A DNA stretch of 22,822 nt from a virus. The stretch lies in IMG/VR virus record IMGVR_UViG_3300029448_000473, positions 1 through 22,822 of that record; one strand, given 5' to 3'. The notes below the pieces were generated by a model, which saw only the letters and a program-made list of their open reading frames with translations, did not search any database and was not told where the DNA came from. Position 1 is the first letter of the stretch, and each line of letters opens with the position of its first letter. Of this stretch, positions 4,463 to 10,740 are shown one piece after another. Position numbers and translations under genes: made by a program.

Positions 4463-6555
4463 TGAAGGTAACTGTATTTGATGTAGAAACAACTGAGGAA
4501 GGATATAAAGGTAATCCTAATCCTTATTATCCTGACAATAAATTAATTAGTGTAGGAATTGATGAAGAATATTTATTTTTTTGGCATCCTGATTTGCCTG
4601 ATATTGATTTAAAGAAAAACAAAAAGGTGGTACAGGACATTTTAAATAAGACAGATATTCTTGTAGGTCACAATATTAAATTTGATTTATCATGGATATA
4701 CGCTTGTGGATTTAAATATGAAGGTAAGATTTATGACACAATGATAGCAGAGTATGTTTTGTATCGTGGTGTTAAAACAAAAATATCTTTAGCTGAGTGT
4801 TGTGTTAGAAGAGGATTAATACATAAGGCTACATCTATTATTGATACCTATAGAAGCCAAGGTATGAAGTTTAAAGATATTATACCTAAAGATATAGAGT
4901 TCTATGGTAGAAGAGATGTAGAATGTACAAGACAATTATTTCATTCTCAGGTGTCAGATTTTAATAGAAAATCTAATTCTTCTTTAGTTCAAACTGTAAG
5001 GATGATGAATAAATTTACAGGAGTTCTAACTAATATGGAAATGAATGGTATCTATATTGATAAAGATAGTCTGACAGATGTTAGAGAAGAGTTTGAAAAA
5101 GAACATAAACATTTAAGAGTAAGTATTGATAATACAATTTGGGATATGATGGGCGATACTAAGATAGAACCTAGTAGTGGTGAGCAATTATCTTGGTTAA
5201 TATATGGATTAAAAGTAACTAATAAAAAGAAGTGGGCTGAGGCATTTAATATAGGTATAAATAAAGATACAGGAAAACCTAAAAGAAGACCAAGGATGAG
5301 TATCTCTGATTTTAATAAGTATTTAAAGATGTATACAAAGCCCTTACATAAAACTAAATCAGAACAATGTCCTGAGTGCTATGGCAAAGGTAAAATACAA
5401 AAGATAAAAGTAGATGGCAGCCCTTATAAAAATTTAAGTAAATGTGAGAAATGTGAAGGTGGAGGTTTAATATATCATCAATTAAAAGAAGTAGCAGGAT
5501 TTAAAGTCAATTTAAAAAGCATAGTTGAAAAGTATTCTAGAGACTCTAAAGATACTGCTAGTAAATTAGTTGGTCTTGTTTGTAATACAGGATTTAAAAC
5601 AGATAAAATAACTCTCATGACTATATCTAAGTATAGTAAAAATGGAATTGTTGACTTTGTAAATGATATAACAAAGTATAGTGCTATTGAAACTTATCTA
5701 ACAACTTTTGTAGAAGGTATGCAAAACTTTGTTGGTTGGGATTCTATACTTCATCCTAAATTTATGCAGACAGCAACTACCACTGGTAGACTTTCAAGTA
5801 GAGACCCTAACTTTCAAAACCAACCACGTGCTAAAACTTTTCCAATTAGAAAAGTTATCAAGTCTAGATTTAAAAATGGTAAAATTATGGAAGTAGATTT
5901 TGCACAGTTAGAATTTAGAACTGCTGTTTTTCTTGCTCAGGACAAGCAAGGTATGAAAGATATTGAAGATGGTGTGGATGTTCATCAATTCACTGCTGAC
6001 ATTATTGGTGTCTCAAGACAGGAGGCTAAAGCTCATACTTTTAAACCTTTGTATGGAGGATTTAGTGGTACTGATGAAGAGAAAAAATATTACACAGAAT
6101 TTTTAGTTAAGTATAAACAAATAAAAGAGTGGCATGATAAATTAGAATATGATGCTATAGCCACTAAAGTAATTACCTTACCTACTGGTCGACAGTATTC
6201 TTTTCCTGATGCAAAACGTATGCCTTGGGGTAGTTCCAACTACTCTACTCAGATAAAGAATTATCCTGTTCAGGGATTTGCTACTGCTGATATAGTTCCA
6301 TTGGCATGTATTAATGCCTATGAAATGATGAAAGACAGTAAGGTAAAAAGTCTACTAATTAATACAGTTCATGACAGTATTGTAGTAGATGTCTATCCGG
6401 GGGAAGAAAATGTTATGGCAAAAATATTAGCCAAATCTACTAAAGGTGTTAAAAATACAATGAAATCAATGTATAATATTGATTTTAATGTACCATTAGA
6501 TATAGAAATAAAAGTAGGTTCTGACTGGCTTGACATGACAGAAATTAACCTGTAA
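4462..6555 (+). CDS. DNA polymerase, family A, with 3'-5' exonuclease
   Basis: The 697-residue replicative polymerase has a 3'-5' exonuclease domain (D7 and E9 in FDVET, GHNIKFD near residue 70, YGRRD near 150) and a polymerase domain. Motif A is MEVDFAQLE with D479. The O-helix region is KAHTFKPLYGG, and motif C has H637-D638 (VHDSIVVD). Size and order resemble T7 gp5 more than bacterial Pol I. An inserted segment at about 300-335 holds CPECYGKG and CEKCEGGG, a DnaJ-like CxxCxGxG pair (C303, C306, C328, C331) that probably binds zinc. The reading frame is open upstream, but the ATG at 4462 coupled by TAATG is the natural start. Confidence 0.95.
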   Translation: MKVTVFDVETTEEGYKGNPNPYYPDNKLISVGIDEEYLFFWHPDLPDIDLKKNKKVVQDILNKTDILVGHNIKFDLSWIYACGFKYEGKIYDTMIAEYVLYRGVKTKISLAECCVRRGLIHKATSIIDTYRSQGMKFKDIIPKDIEFYGRRDVECTRQLFHSQVSDFNRKSNSSLVQTVRMMNKFTGVLTNMEMNGIYIDKDSLTDVREEFEKEHKHLRVSIDNTIWDMMGDTKIEPSSGEQLSWLIYGLKVTNKKKWAEAFNIGINKDTGKPKRRPRMSISDFNKYLKMYTKPLHKTKSEQCPECYGKGKIQKIKVDGSPYKNLSKCEKCEGGGLIYHQLKEVAGFKVNLKSIVEKYSRDSKDTASKLVGLVCNTGFKTDKITLMTISKYSKNGIVDFVNDITKYSAIETYLTTFVEGMQNFVGWDSILHPKFMQTATTTGRLSSRDPNFQNQPRAKTFPIRKVIKSRFKNGKIMEVDFAQLEFRTAVFLAQDKQGMKDIEDGVDVHQFTADIIGVSRQEAKAHTFKPLYGGFSGTDEEKKYYTEFLVKYKQIKEWHDKLEYDAIATKVITLPTGRQYSFPDAKRMPWGSSNYSTQIKNYPVQGFATADIVPLACINAYEMMKDSKVKSLLINTVHDSIVVDVYPGEENVMAKILAKSTKGVKNTMKSMYNIDFNVPLDIEIKVGSDWLDMTEINL

Positions 6556-6573
6556 CTTATCCACAACTATAAA
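6545..6573 (+). promoter_or_regulatory. Possible promoter before the ssDNA-binding-type gene
   Basis: TTAACC (6545-6550), a 17-nt spacer and TATAAA (6568-6573) make a plausible but imperfect sigma70 promoter (4/6 and 5/6 matches). The DnaA box at 6557-6565 falls in its spacer, so DnaA binding could influence it. In this AT-rich sequence such matches arise by chance. Confidence 0.3.
6557..6565 (+). promoter_or_regulatory. Perfect DnaA box TTATCCACA
   Basis: The 9-mer matches the bacterial consensus DnaA box exactly. It starts 1 nt after the DNA polymerase stop codon, in a 37-nt gap that is the only real gap in the replication operon. It may be a host DnaA site for replication or transcription control. 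I see no cluster of boxes around it, so origin function is uncertain. Confidence 0.45.
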
Positions 6574-6592
6574 TAATAAGGAGTTATTATTA

Positions 6593-7411
6593 ATGATGAC
6601 AAATGAAATATCAGTAAAAAGTATGTCCGATGCTCAGATTATGGCAGCAATCGGTCAAACTGTTGATACCAACAGACCAATACTATCTAGACTACAAATA
6701 AATAGAGATGCAGAGGATGATGAAGGTAATAGATTACCGACAGGACATTACTTTGTTTATCATCCTGAATTAGAACAGAATATATATGGGCAAACTGTAG
6801 AGTTCAGACCTTTCTATACTGCTTATCAGTACATGGCATATAACCCTGCTGAAAAAAAATATACTTCTCGTTCTGTAATATTTAAAAATTGGAAAGAAGA
6901 TATTATAGATACTTCAGGAGGTACTAGATGTGGTAAATTACCTGAAGCTAAAAAAGTAAATCTTAATCCTACTGAGTTAGAACTTCAGAAACAAATAAAA
7001 TGTTATAAGATGACATATGGTACAGTTCACTTCAAAGGTAAAAATGCAAAAGGTGAAGATGTTGAAGTAAAAGATTTCCCAGTTTTATGGAGAAACACTG
7101 GTACTAATTATAATATTGTTAATGAAGCATTTACAGGGCTAACTAATTTAGGTAAGCCTATGTTTAAATATACTTTAACATTAGGAACAGAAAAAAGAAA
7201 AGCAGGTGCAGTTCGTTTCTTTGTTGCTACTTATAAAATAAACAAAGATGCTGAGTTAGATTTTACTACTAAAGACGAAAAAACTTTAGAAAGTTTTCTA
7301 ACAATCATTAATTCTGAAAATAAAAGTGTTAGTACACAACATGAAAAGGCTACAGTACAGGAAGCATCTGATGGTGACGATGCTAAGATAATAGAACAAC
7401 TAGCCCAGTAG
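6593..7411 (+). CDS. Probable single-stranded DNA-binding-type replication protein
   Basis: The 272-residue protein has no catalytic motif. The segment around LQINRDAEDDEGNRLPTGHY, followed by TVEFRPFYTAYQYMAYNP, resembles a family I recall from marine phage replication modules whose members are treated as ssDNA-binding or unknown. It is beta-rich up to about residue 220, then has a flexible, mostly acidic tail ending DGDDAKIIEQLAQ. An acidic tail after an OB-like core is typical of SSB-type proteins. It sits between the polymerase and the exonuclease, as T7-like SSB genes often do. AAGGAG lies about 9 nt before the ATG. The role is inferred from context; the fold is not proven. Confidence 0.5.
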   Translation: MMTNEISVKSMSDAQIMAAIGQTVDTNRPILSRLQINRDAEDDEGNRLPTGHYFVYHPELEQNIYGQTVEFRPFYTAYQYMAYNPAEKKYTSRSVIFKNWKEDIIDTSGGTRCGKLPEAKKVNLNPTELELQKQIKCYKMTYGTVHFKGKNAKGEDVEVKDFPVLWRNTGTNYNIVNEAFTGLTNLGKPMFKYTLTLGTEKRKAGAVRFFVATYKINKDAELDFTTKDEKTLESFLTIINSENKSVSTQHEKATVQEASDGDDAKIIEQLAQ

Positions 7412-8295
7412 TGGACTTATTACTAATAAAAATACAAGAAATGTTATCCCGCTCTGTAAAGGAGCGGGTTGATATATCAGAAGAGATTATTGAAGAATTT
7501 GGCGAAGCTTGTAAACAAGCATTTAAAAAACAATTTACAGAACAAAGAGACCCTAACTTTTCTATAAGAATGTCAGGGATTGGCAAACCCTTATGTCAAT
7601 TACAAATGGAAAAACAGAATAAAACTTCTGAACCTCCTCCCTATAATTTTAAAATGAGAGTACTATTTGGAGATTTAATTGAGGCAGCAGCTATTGGTAT
7701 TATGAAAGCAGCAGGTATTAAAATTCAATCTGAACAAAAAGAAGTACATAATGAAATAGCAGGTGTAAAAATTAAAGGTACTTATGATATTGAAATAGAT
7801 GATAAAATTTATGATATTAAAAGTGCTTCACCTTGGGCATACACAAATAAATTTTCTAAAGGCTTTAACAGTGTAGAGGAAGATGATAATTTTGGTTATG
7901 TAGTACAAGGTTCTTTATATTCTGATTCTGCAGGAAAACCTTTTGGAGGTTGGATTGTTATAAATAAGTCTACAGGAGAATGGCAGATAGTAGAAACTCC
8001 AAAATATAATGAAGATTATAAAACTAAAGCTCTTGAGACTGCTAAAACTAATATAGATGCGTTAGTAAATGATAAACCTTTTGAAAGATGCTTTGAAGAC
8101 GTGCCTGAAACTTTTAATAAAGTAACTACTGGCAATAGAGTTTTAAATACTGTTTGCTCTTTTTGCTCTTATAAAAAAGCTTGTTGGGGTAAAGACTTAC
8201 AATTTCTACCTCAGCAACAATCTAAAGCAAAATCCCCTAGGTGGTTTTGGTATACTAAAATAATTAATCGCAAGGAGGTTAATAAAGATGTCTAA
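7411..8295 (+). CDS. Cas4/RecB-like PD-(D/E)XK exonuclease
   Basis: The 294-residue protein carries the PD-(D/E)XK nuclease core: E91 in GDLIEA, D126 in GTYDIEID, and D135-I-K137 in YDIKSAS, followed by a YVVQGSLYS helix like the QxxxY motif. One cysteine near the start (C62 in GKPLCQLQ) and three near the end (C249-x2-C252-x5-C258) match the Fe-S cluster layout of Cas4/AddB-type nucleases. It may degrade host DNA, resect ends for recombination or process replication products. Translation starts at GTG overlapping the previous stop (TAGTG). An alternative ATG lies at 7441. A strong GC-rich hairpin (7448-7468) falls inside the first codons. Confidence 0.85.
   Translation: MDLLLIKIQEMLSRSVKERVDISEEIIEEFGEACKQAFKKQFTEQRDPNFSIRMSGIGKPLCQLQMEKQNKTSEPPPYNFKMRVLFGDLIEAAAIGIMKAAGIKIQSEQKEVHNEIAGVKIKGTYDIEIDDKIYDIKSASPWAYTNKFSKGFNSVEEDDNFGYVVQGSLYSDSAGKPFGGWIVINKSTGEWQIVETPKYNEDYKTKALETAKTNIDALVNDKPFERCFEDVPETFNKVTTGNRVLNTVCSFCSYKKACWGKDLQFLPQQQSKAKSPRWFWYTKIINRKEVNKDV
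7448..7468 (+). repeat. GC-rich hairpin inside the exonuclease gene start
   Basis: CCCGCTCT pairs with GGAGCGGG (7 Watson-Crick pairs plus one wobble, 5-nt loop). It stands out in AT-rich coding sequence, about 37 nt after the GTG start and 7 nt after the alternative ATG. There is no U-tract, so termination is unlikely. It could slow ribosomes or mark an RNA processing site. Confidence 0.4.
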
Positions 8296-8620
8296 AAGTA
8301 AAGACTTAGAAACAAAAGGTCCAATAATATATGTGACCCCTGTACCCACTAAAGATGGGTCATTCATGTGTACTATTAAGAAAAACAAAAACCCATCTGA
8401 TAATGAAAAAACTTGTGAGATTATGGCTATGGGTATGATGAAGATGGCTCTGACAGACCCTGCGTATGTTTATGATTTAGGATTAGAAGCTATAGAAGAA
8501 GATGGTAAATTATTATATGAAGAACCTATAGTAAAAGGTAATGGTAAACATAATGATACTAACATAGTAGATATATTAGATTATATAAAATTTAAAAATG
8601 ATGATGGTAAGTTAAATTAA
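8288..8620 (+). CDS. Unknown early protein, 110 aa
   Basis: I do not recognise this 110-residue protein. It starts with a basic MSKSKDLETKG segment, then strands (IIYVTPVPTKDGSFMCTI), then a Met-rich helix (CEIMAMGMMKMAL) and a charged C-terminus. There is no membrane span or catalytic motif. A strong ribosome binding site (AAGGAGG, about 7 nt upstream) supports the start, and the gene overlaps the exonuclease by 8 nt. Its TAA overlaps the next ATG (TAATG). The context suggests a co-expressed accessory of the nuclease/replication block. Confidence 0.65.
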   Translation: MSKSKDLETKGPIIYVTPVPTKDGSFMCTIKKNKNPSDNEKTCEIMAMGMMKMALTDPAYVYDLGLEAIEEDGKLLYEEPIVKGNGKHNDTNIVDILDYIKFKNDDGKLN

Positions 8621-9030
8621 TGGATGATAATTTTAATAAATCTGATGATATTAAAACACTTAAGAAGTTTGATTTAGATTTACAATTTGGACAAATGCGT
8701 GAAAAAAAACTTCACGATATGTTTTTTAAAAAGAAATTTGAAATAAAATCAGAAAGGGATTGGTGGCAAAAGACAGGTAACATTGCTATAGAAATACAAT
8801 GCTATGATAAGCCAAGTGGGATATCTGTTACTAAAGCTGATTACTGGATGCATATATTAACAGATGGAGATGATGAGTACTGTACTTTAGTATTTAAGGT
8901 AAGCACTGTTAAGAAACTTGTAAAAAAGTATAAAAACAAAAATGTATTTGGTGGAGACCATAGAAAATCTAAATTTGTTTTAGTACCATTAAAAGAATTA
9001 TTTGTGTTGGAGAACATAAAAAATGGATAA
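8620..9030 (+). CDS. Small PD-(D/E)XK-type endonuclease-like protein
   Basis: The 136-residue protein shows E41-I-K43 in FEIKSERDWW, then TGNIAIEIQ with E58 and PSGISVTKADYWMHI. This arrangement matches small phage PD-(D/E)XK nuclease-like proteins of the Holliday-junction-resolvase or restriction-fold type as I remember them. The catalytic Asp expected before the E-x-K is not obvious. A role in resolving branched DNA or degrading host DNA would fit the neighbouring Cas4-like exonuclease, but this is inference. It starts at TAATG with the previous gene and overlaps the next gene by 8 nt. Confidence 0.65.
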   Translation: MDDNFNKSDDIKTLKKFDLDLQFGQMREKKLHDMFFKKKFEIKSERDWWQKTGNIAIEIQCYDKPSGISVTKADYWMHILTDGDDEYCTLVFKVSTVKKLVKKYKNKNVFGGDHRKSKFVLVPLKELFVLENIKNG

Positions 9031-9259
9031 AATAAATCCAAACTATTACAAAACTAAAACTATTCAAACTATTGAAGCTATAAAATCACAACTTACAATA
9101 GATGAATTTAGAGGTTATTTAAAAGGACAGATTTGGAAATATTTATCTAGACATAGAGAAAAGAATGGCTTTGAAGATTTGCAGAAAGCAAAGTGGTATA
9201 TGGACTACCTAATAAAGTTTGAGAAAGATATGGGTGAAGGAAATATAATTACCAATTAG
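9023..9259 (+). CDS. DUF3310 family protein, 78 aa
   Basis: The protein follows the DUF3310 pattern closely: NPNYYK at the start, then IEAIKSQLTIDEFRGYLKGQ, then IWKYLSRHREKNGFEDLQKA and KWYMDYLIKFE. The family is widespread in phages; some members are annotated as nucleotide kinase-like, but its biochemical role is not settled. The length of 78 residues is typical. It overlaps the previous gene by 8 nt and is followed by the strong ribosome binding site of the next small gene. Confidence 0.85.
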   Translation: MDKINPNYYKTKTIQTIEAIKSQLTIDEFRGYLKGQIWKYLSRHREKNGFEDLQKAKWYMDYLIKFEKDMGEGNIITN

Positions 9260-9267
9260 GAGGTAAA

Positions 9268-9438
9268 ATGGCAAACAATAATTACATAATAACTGGCGAA
9301 GAAGTTCAAGTATTACTACGATATTTATTTACGAGACCTTATGGGGAAGTAATAAAACTAATAGAAATATTAGGTAAGTTGAGAGAATTAGATGGAAAAG
9401 TTAATGCGGACTTCATCTCGAAAAAAACGAGCAAGTAG
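9268..9438 (+). CDS. Small early protein, 56 aa
   Basis: ATG at 9268 follows an excellent Shine-Dalgarno sequence (TAGGAGGT). The 56-residue product (starting MANNNYIITGEEVQVLLRYL) looks like an amphipathic helical protein with a basic end (SKKTSK). It has no membrane span and I do not recognise it. It overlaps the next gene in another frame by 47 nt if that gene starts at 9392, or 35 nt if at 9404. Confidence 0.65.
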   Translation: MANNNYIITGEEVQVLLRYLFTRPYGEVIKLIEILGKLRELDGKVNADFISKKTSK

Positions 9439-9649
9439 TAATCTTGCTACAATACACGTTAACCTAGATAAGAATGGTGAGATTAAGTTAGACTTAGACT
9501 ATATCAAACCTTCTAATTTTATAGACACATTTAAAAAGAAATTTCCTGATTATGAAAACTCCGTATTATTATCTTCTATTATTTACGATACTATTTATAT
9601 TTATGAGGAGTTATACGACAGGATTAAAAATACTATAAATATGAACTAA
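9392..9649 (+). CDS. Last early gene, unknown protein, 85 aa
   Basis: This 85-residue protein has a basic N-terminus (RTSSRKKRASSN) and an alternating beta segment (ATIHVNLDKNGEIKLDLDYI), then a helical end. I do not recognise it. The start may be ATG 9392 or ATG 9404; the latter has GGAAAAG upstream. The stop codon overlaps the stop codon of the lysozyme gene on the other strand by 4 nt, with no terminator visible between the converging units. Confidence 0.55.
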   Translation: MEKLMRTSSRKKRASSNLATIHVNLDKNGEIKLDLDYIKPSNFIDTFKKKFPDYENSVLLSSIIYDTIYIYEELYDRIKNTINMN

Positions 9650-10077
9650 ATGTCTCTCATTTCCATACTTAGCGACCTAGCTCTGTTAGGGGTTTGCTTG
9701 TACCAACGTGACCGCATCATTTCATTTGCTGCATCAGGATAGTTTTCTTCTTTTAAATATTTAATCATATTTTTAAATTTAGATACTCCTGCAAATCCCA
9801 TTTGGAAAATCATTTCACATATAATACCTTTAGCTTTAACAGGTAAATCAAGATTATTTTCAGCACAAAACTTTTCCATTAAGTTCCATGCTTTGTCAAA
9901 ATCTTCTTCAAAGATTTTATCCCATCCCTCTTTATCTTTAGGGGGTTCTTCTCCGGGTAACATTTTATGACCATAGCCCCCTGTTTTGAATCCGAGGGTA
10001 TCGATATAAGTATCTAATCTATATCCTTCATGCTGTTTAATTCTTTCTTTTAATGCATCTTTAATTATATCTGACAT
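9646..10077 (-). CDS. Endolysin, T4-type lysozyme (GH24)
   Basis: The 143-residue muramidase cleaves the glycan strands of peptidoglycan at lysis. The catalytic triad fits T4 lysozyme exactly in spacing: E17, D26 and T32 (HEGYRLDTYIDTLGFKTGGYGHKM region; E-x8-D-x5-T). The C-terminus has WYKQTPNRARSLSMEMR, matching the T4 WYNQTPNRA segment. There is no signal peptide or signal-anchor, so release depends on the holin gene just upstream. The frame is open further up, but ATG 10077 follows AGGAGAAATA and gives the standard lysozyme N-terminus. It is the last gene of the late operon. Confidence 0.93.
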   Translation of the reverse strand: MSDIIKDALKERIKQHEGYRLDTYIDTLGFKTGGYGHKMLPGEEPPKDKEGWDKIFEEDFDKAWNLMEKFCAENNLDLPVKAKGIICEMIFQMGFAGVSKFKNMIKYLKEENYPDAANEMMRSRWYKQTPNRARSLSMEMRDI

Positions 10078-10102
10078 TATTTCTCCTATAGCTTTAGTTA
10101 AA

Positions 10103-10498
10103 CTATTTCTTTTTTGTAATAAGCCCCATAGCACCTTTAGCACCTTTAATACCAAAACTTGCTGAACAAGCTATATATAATAAATGTTTGTAGTAATCAG
10201 GAAGTGAATGTAGGGCTTCAAACCCTGCCTTAATATGAGGGGTCCATCCGGGTATAAATACTAGTACCGCAGGAATTAATAGGGCTAGTAAAATTACCTC
10301 ATCTTTCCACGACCCTTTCATTTGGTCAACAGCCGAAGCCTCCCAACTAATTTTCCCTGCTATTTGCTGTTCTTTAAGTGATTTCTGTGCCTTAATTTCC
10401 GTTAGTGCTAGGTCTGCTTTAGCTTTCTTAGTTGCTACAAACCCCTTAATTGTGTCCCCTACCATAGTAGTAATGGGACCTAATAACATATTTAACAT
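10103..10498 (-). CDS. Holin, three-TM gene-transfer-release type
   Basis: The 131-residue membrane protein would make the inner-membrane holes that free the endolysin. It has a charged middle (about residues 23-50, helical), then SWKDEVILLALLIPAVLVFIPGW (first clear span near 68-88), a loop with FEALHSLPDYYKHL and a second hydrophobic stretch ending in GIKGAKGAMG. This pattern matches the Holin_3TMS family ('holin of 3TMs, for gene-transfer release'). An N-terminal weak hydrophobic segment could be a third span. Its ATG overlaps the upstream gene's TAA (TAATG), and the lysozyme follows. Confidence 0.8.
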   Translation of the reverse strand: MLNMLLGPITTMVGDTIKGFVATKKAKADLALTEIKAQKSLKEQQIAGKISWEASAVDQMKGSWKDEVILLALLIPAVLVFIPGWTPHIKAGFEALHSLPDYYKHLLYIACSASFGIKGAKGAMGLITKKK

Positions 10499-10740
10499 TA
10501 TGCTTCTACTCCTTTTACTCTTTCAAATTCCTTCAGCCATTCCATAAATGTCCAACATTGCATTTCTTGATATTCAACATTTTTAAATTGAACTGATATT
10601 GTTTCTTCTAATAATTTTTTATTTTTTTCTTTAAATAAAACACAGCTAGTCTCTGTGTCAAAGTTTATGTATGCGTATCTAAACATTTTAGGATTATTTT
10701 CTCCCGCAAAAAATATCATTAAAACTAATACAAATTTCAT
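10498..10740 (-). CDS. Small protein of the lysis region, 80 aa
   Basis: The 80-residue protein starts with a short hydrophobic stretch (KFVLVLMIFFAG) that could be a weak signal peptide or membrane anchor, followed by a soluble region with two cysteines (C33 and C62) and an acidic C-terminal helix. I do not recognise it. Its place directly before the holin suggests a lysis accessory role, for instance spanin-like, but there is no lipobox and no coiled coil to support that. Both ends are coupled: TAATG with the 1390-residue gene and TAATG with the holin. Confidence 0.6.
   Translation of the reverse strand: MKFVLVLMIFFAGENNPKMFRYAYINFDTETSCVLFKEKNKKLLEETISVQFKNVEYQEMQCWTFMEWLKEFERVKGVEA

Noticed and set aside
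10078-10155. N-terminal extension of the lysozyme (possible signal-anchor-release segment)
   Set aside because: The extra 26 residues (KVLKVLWGLLQKRN) overlap the holin gene, and AGGAGAAATA before ATG 10077 fits the typical lysozyme start.
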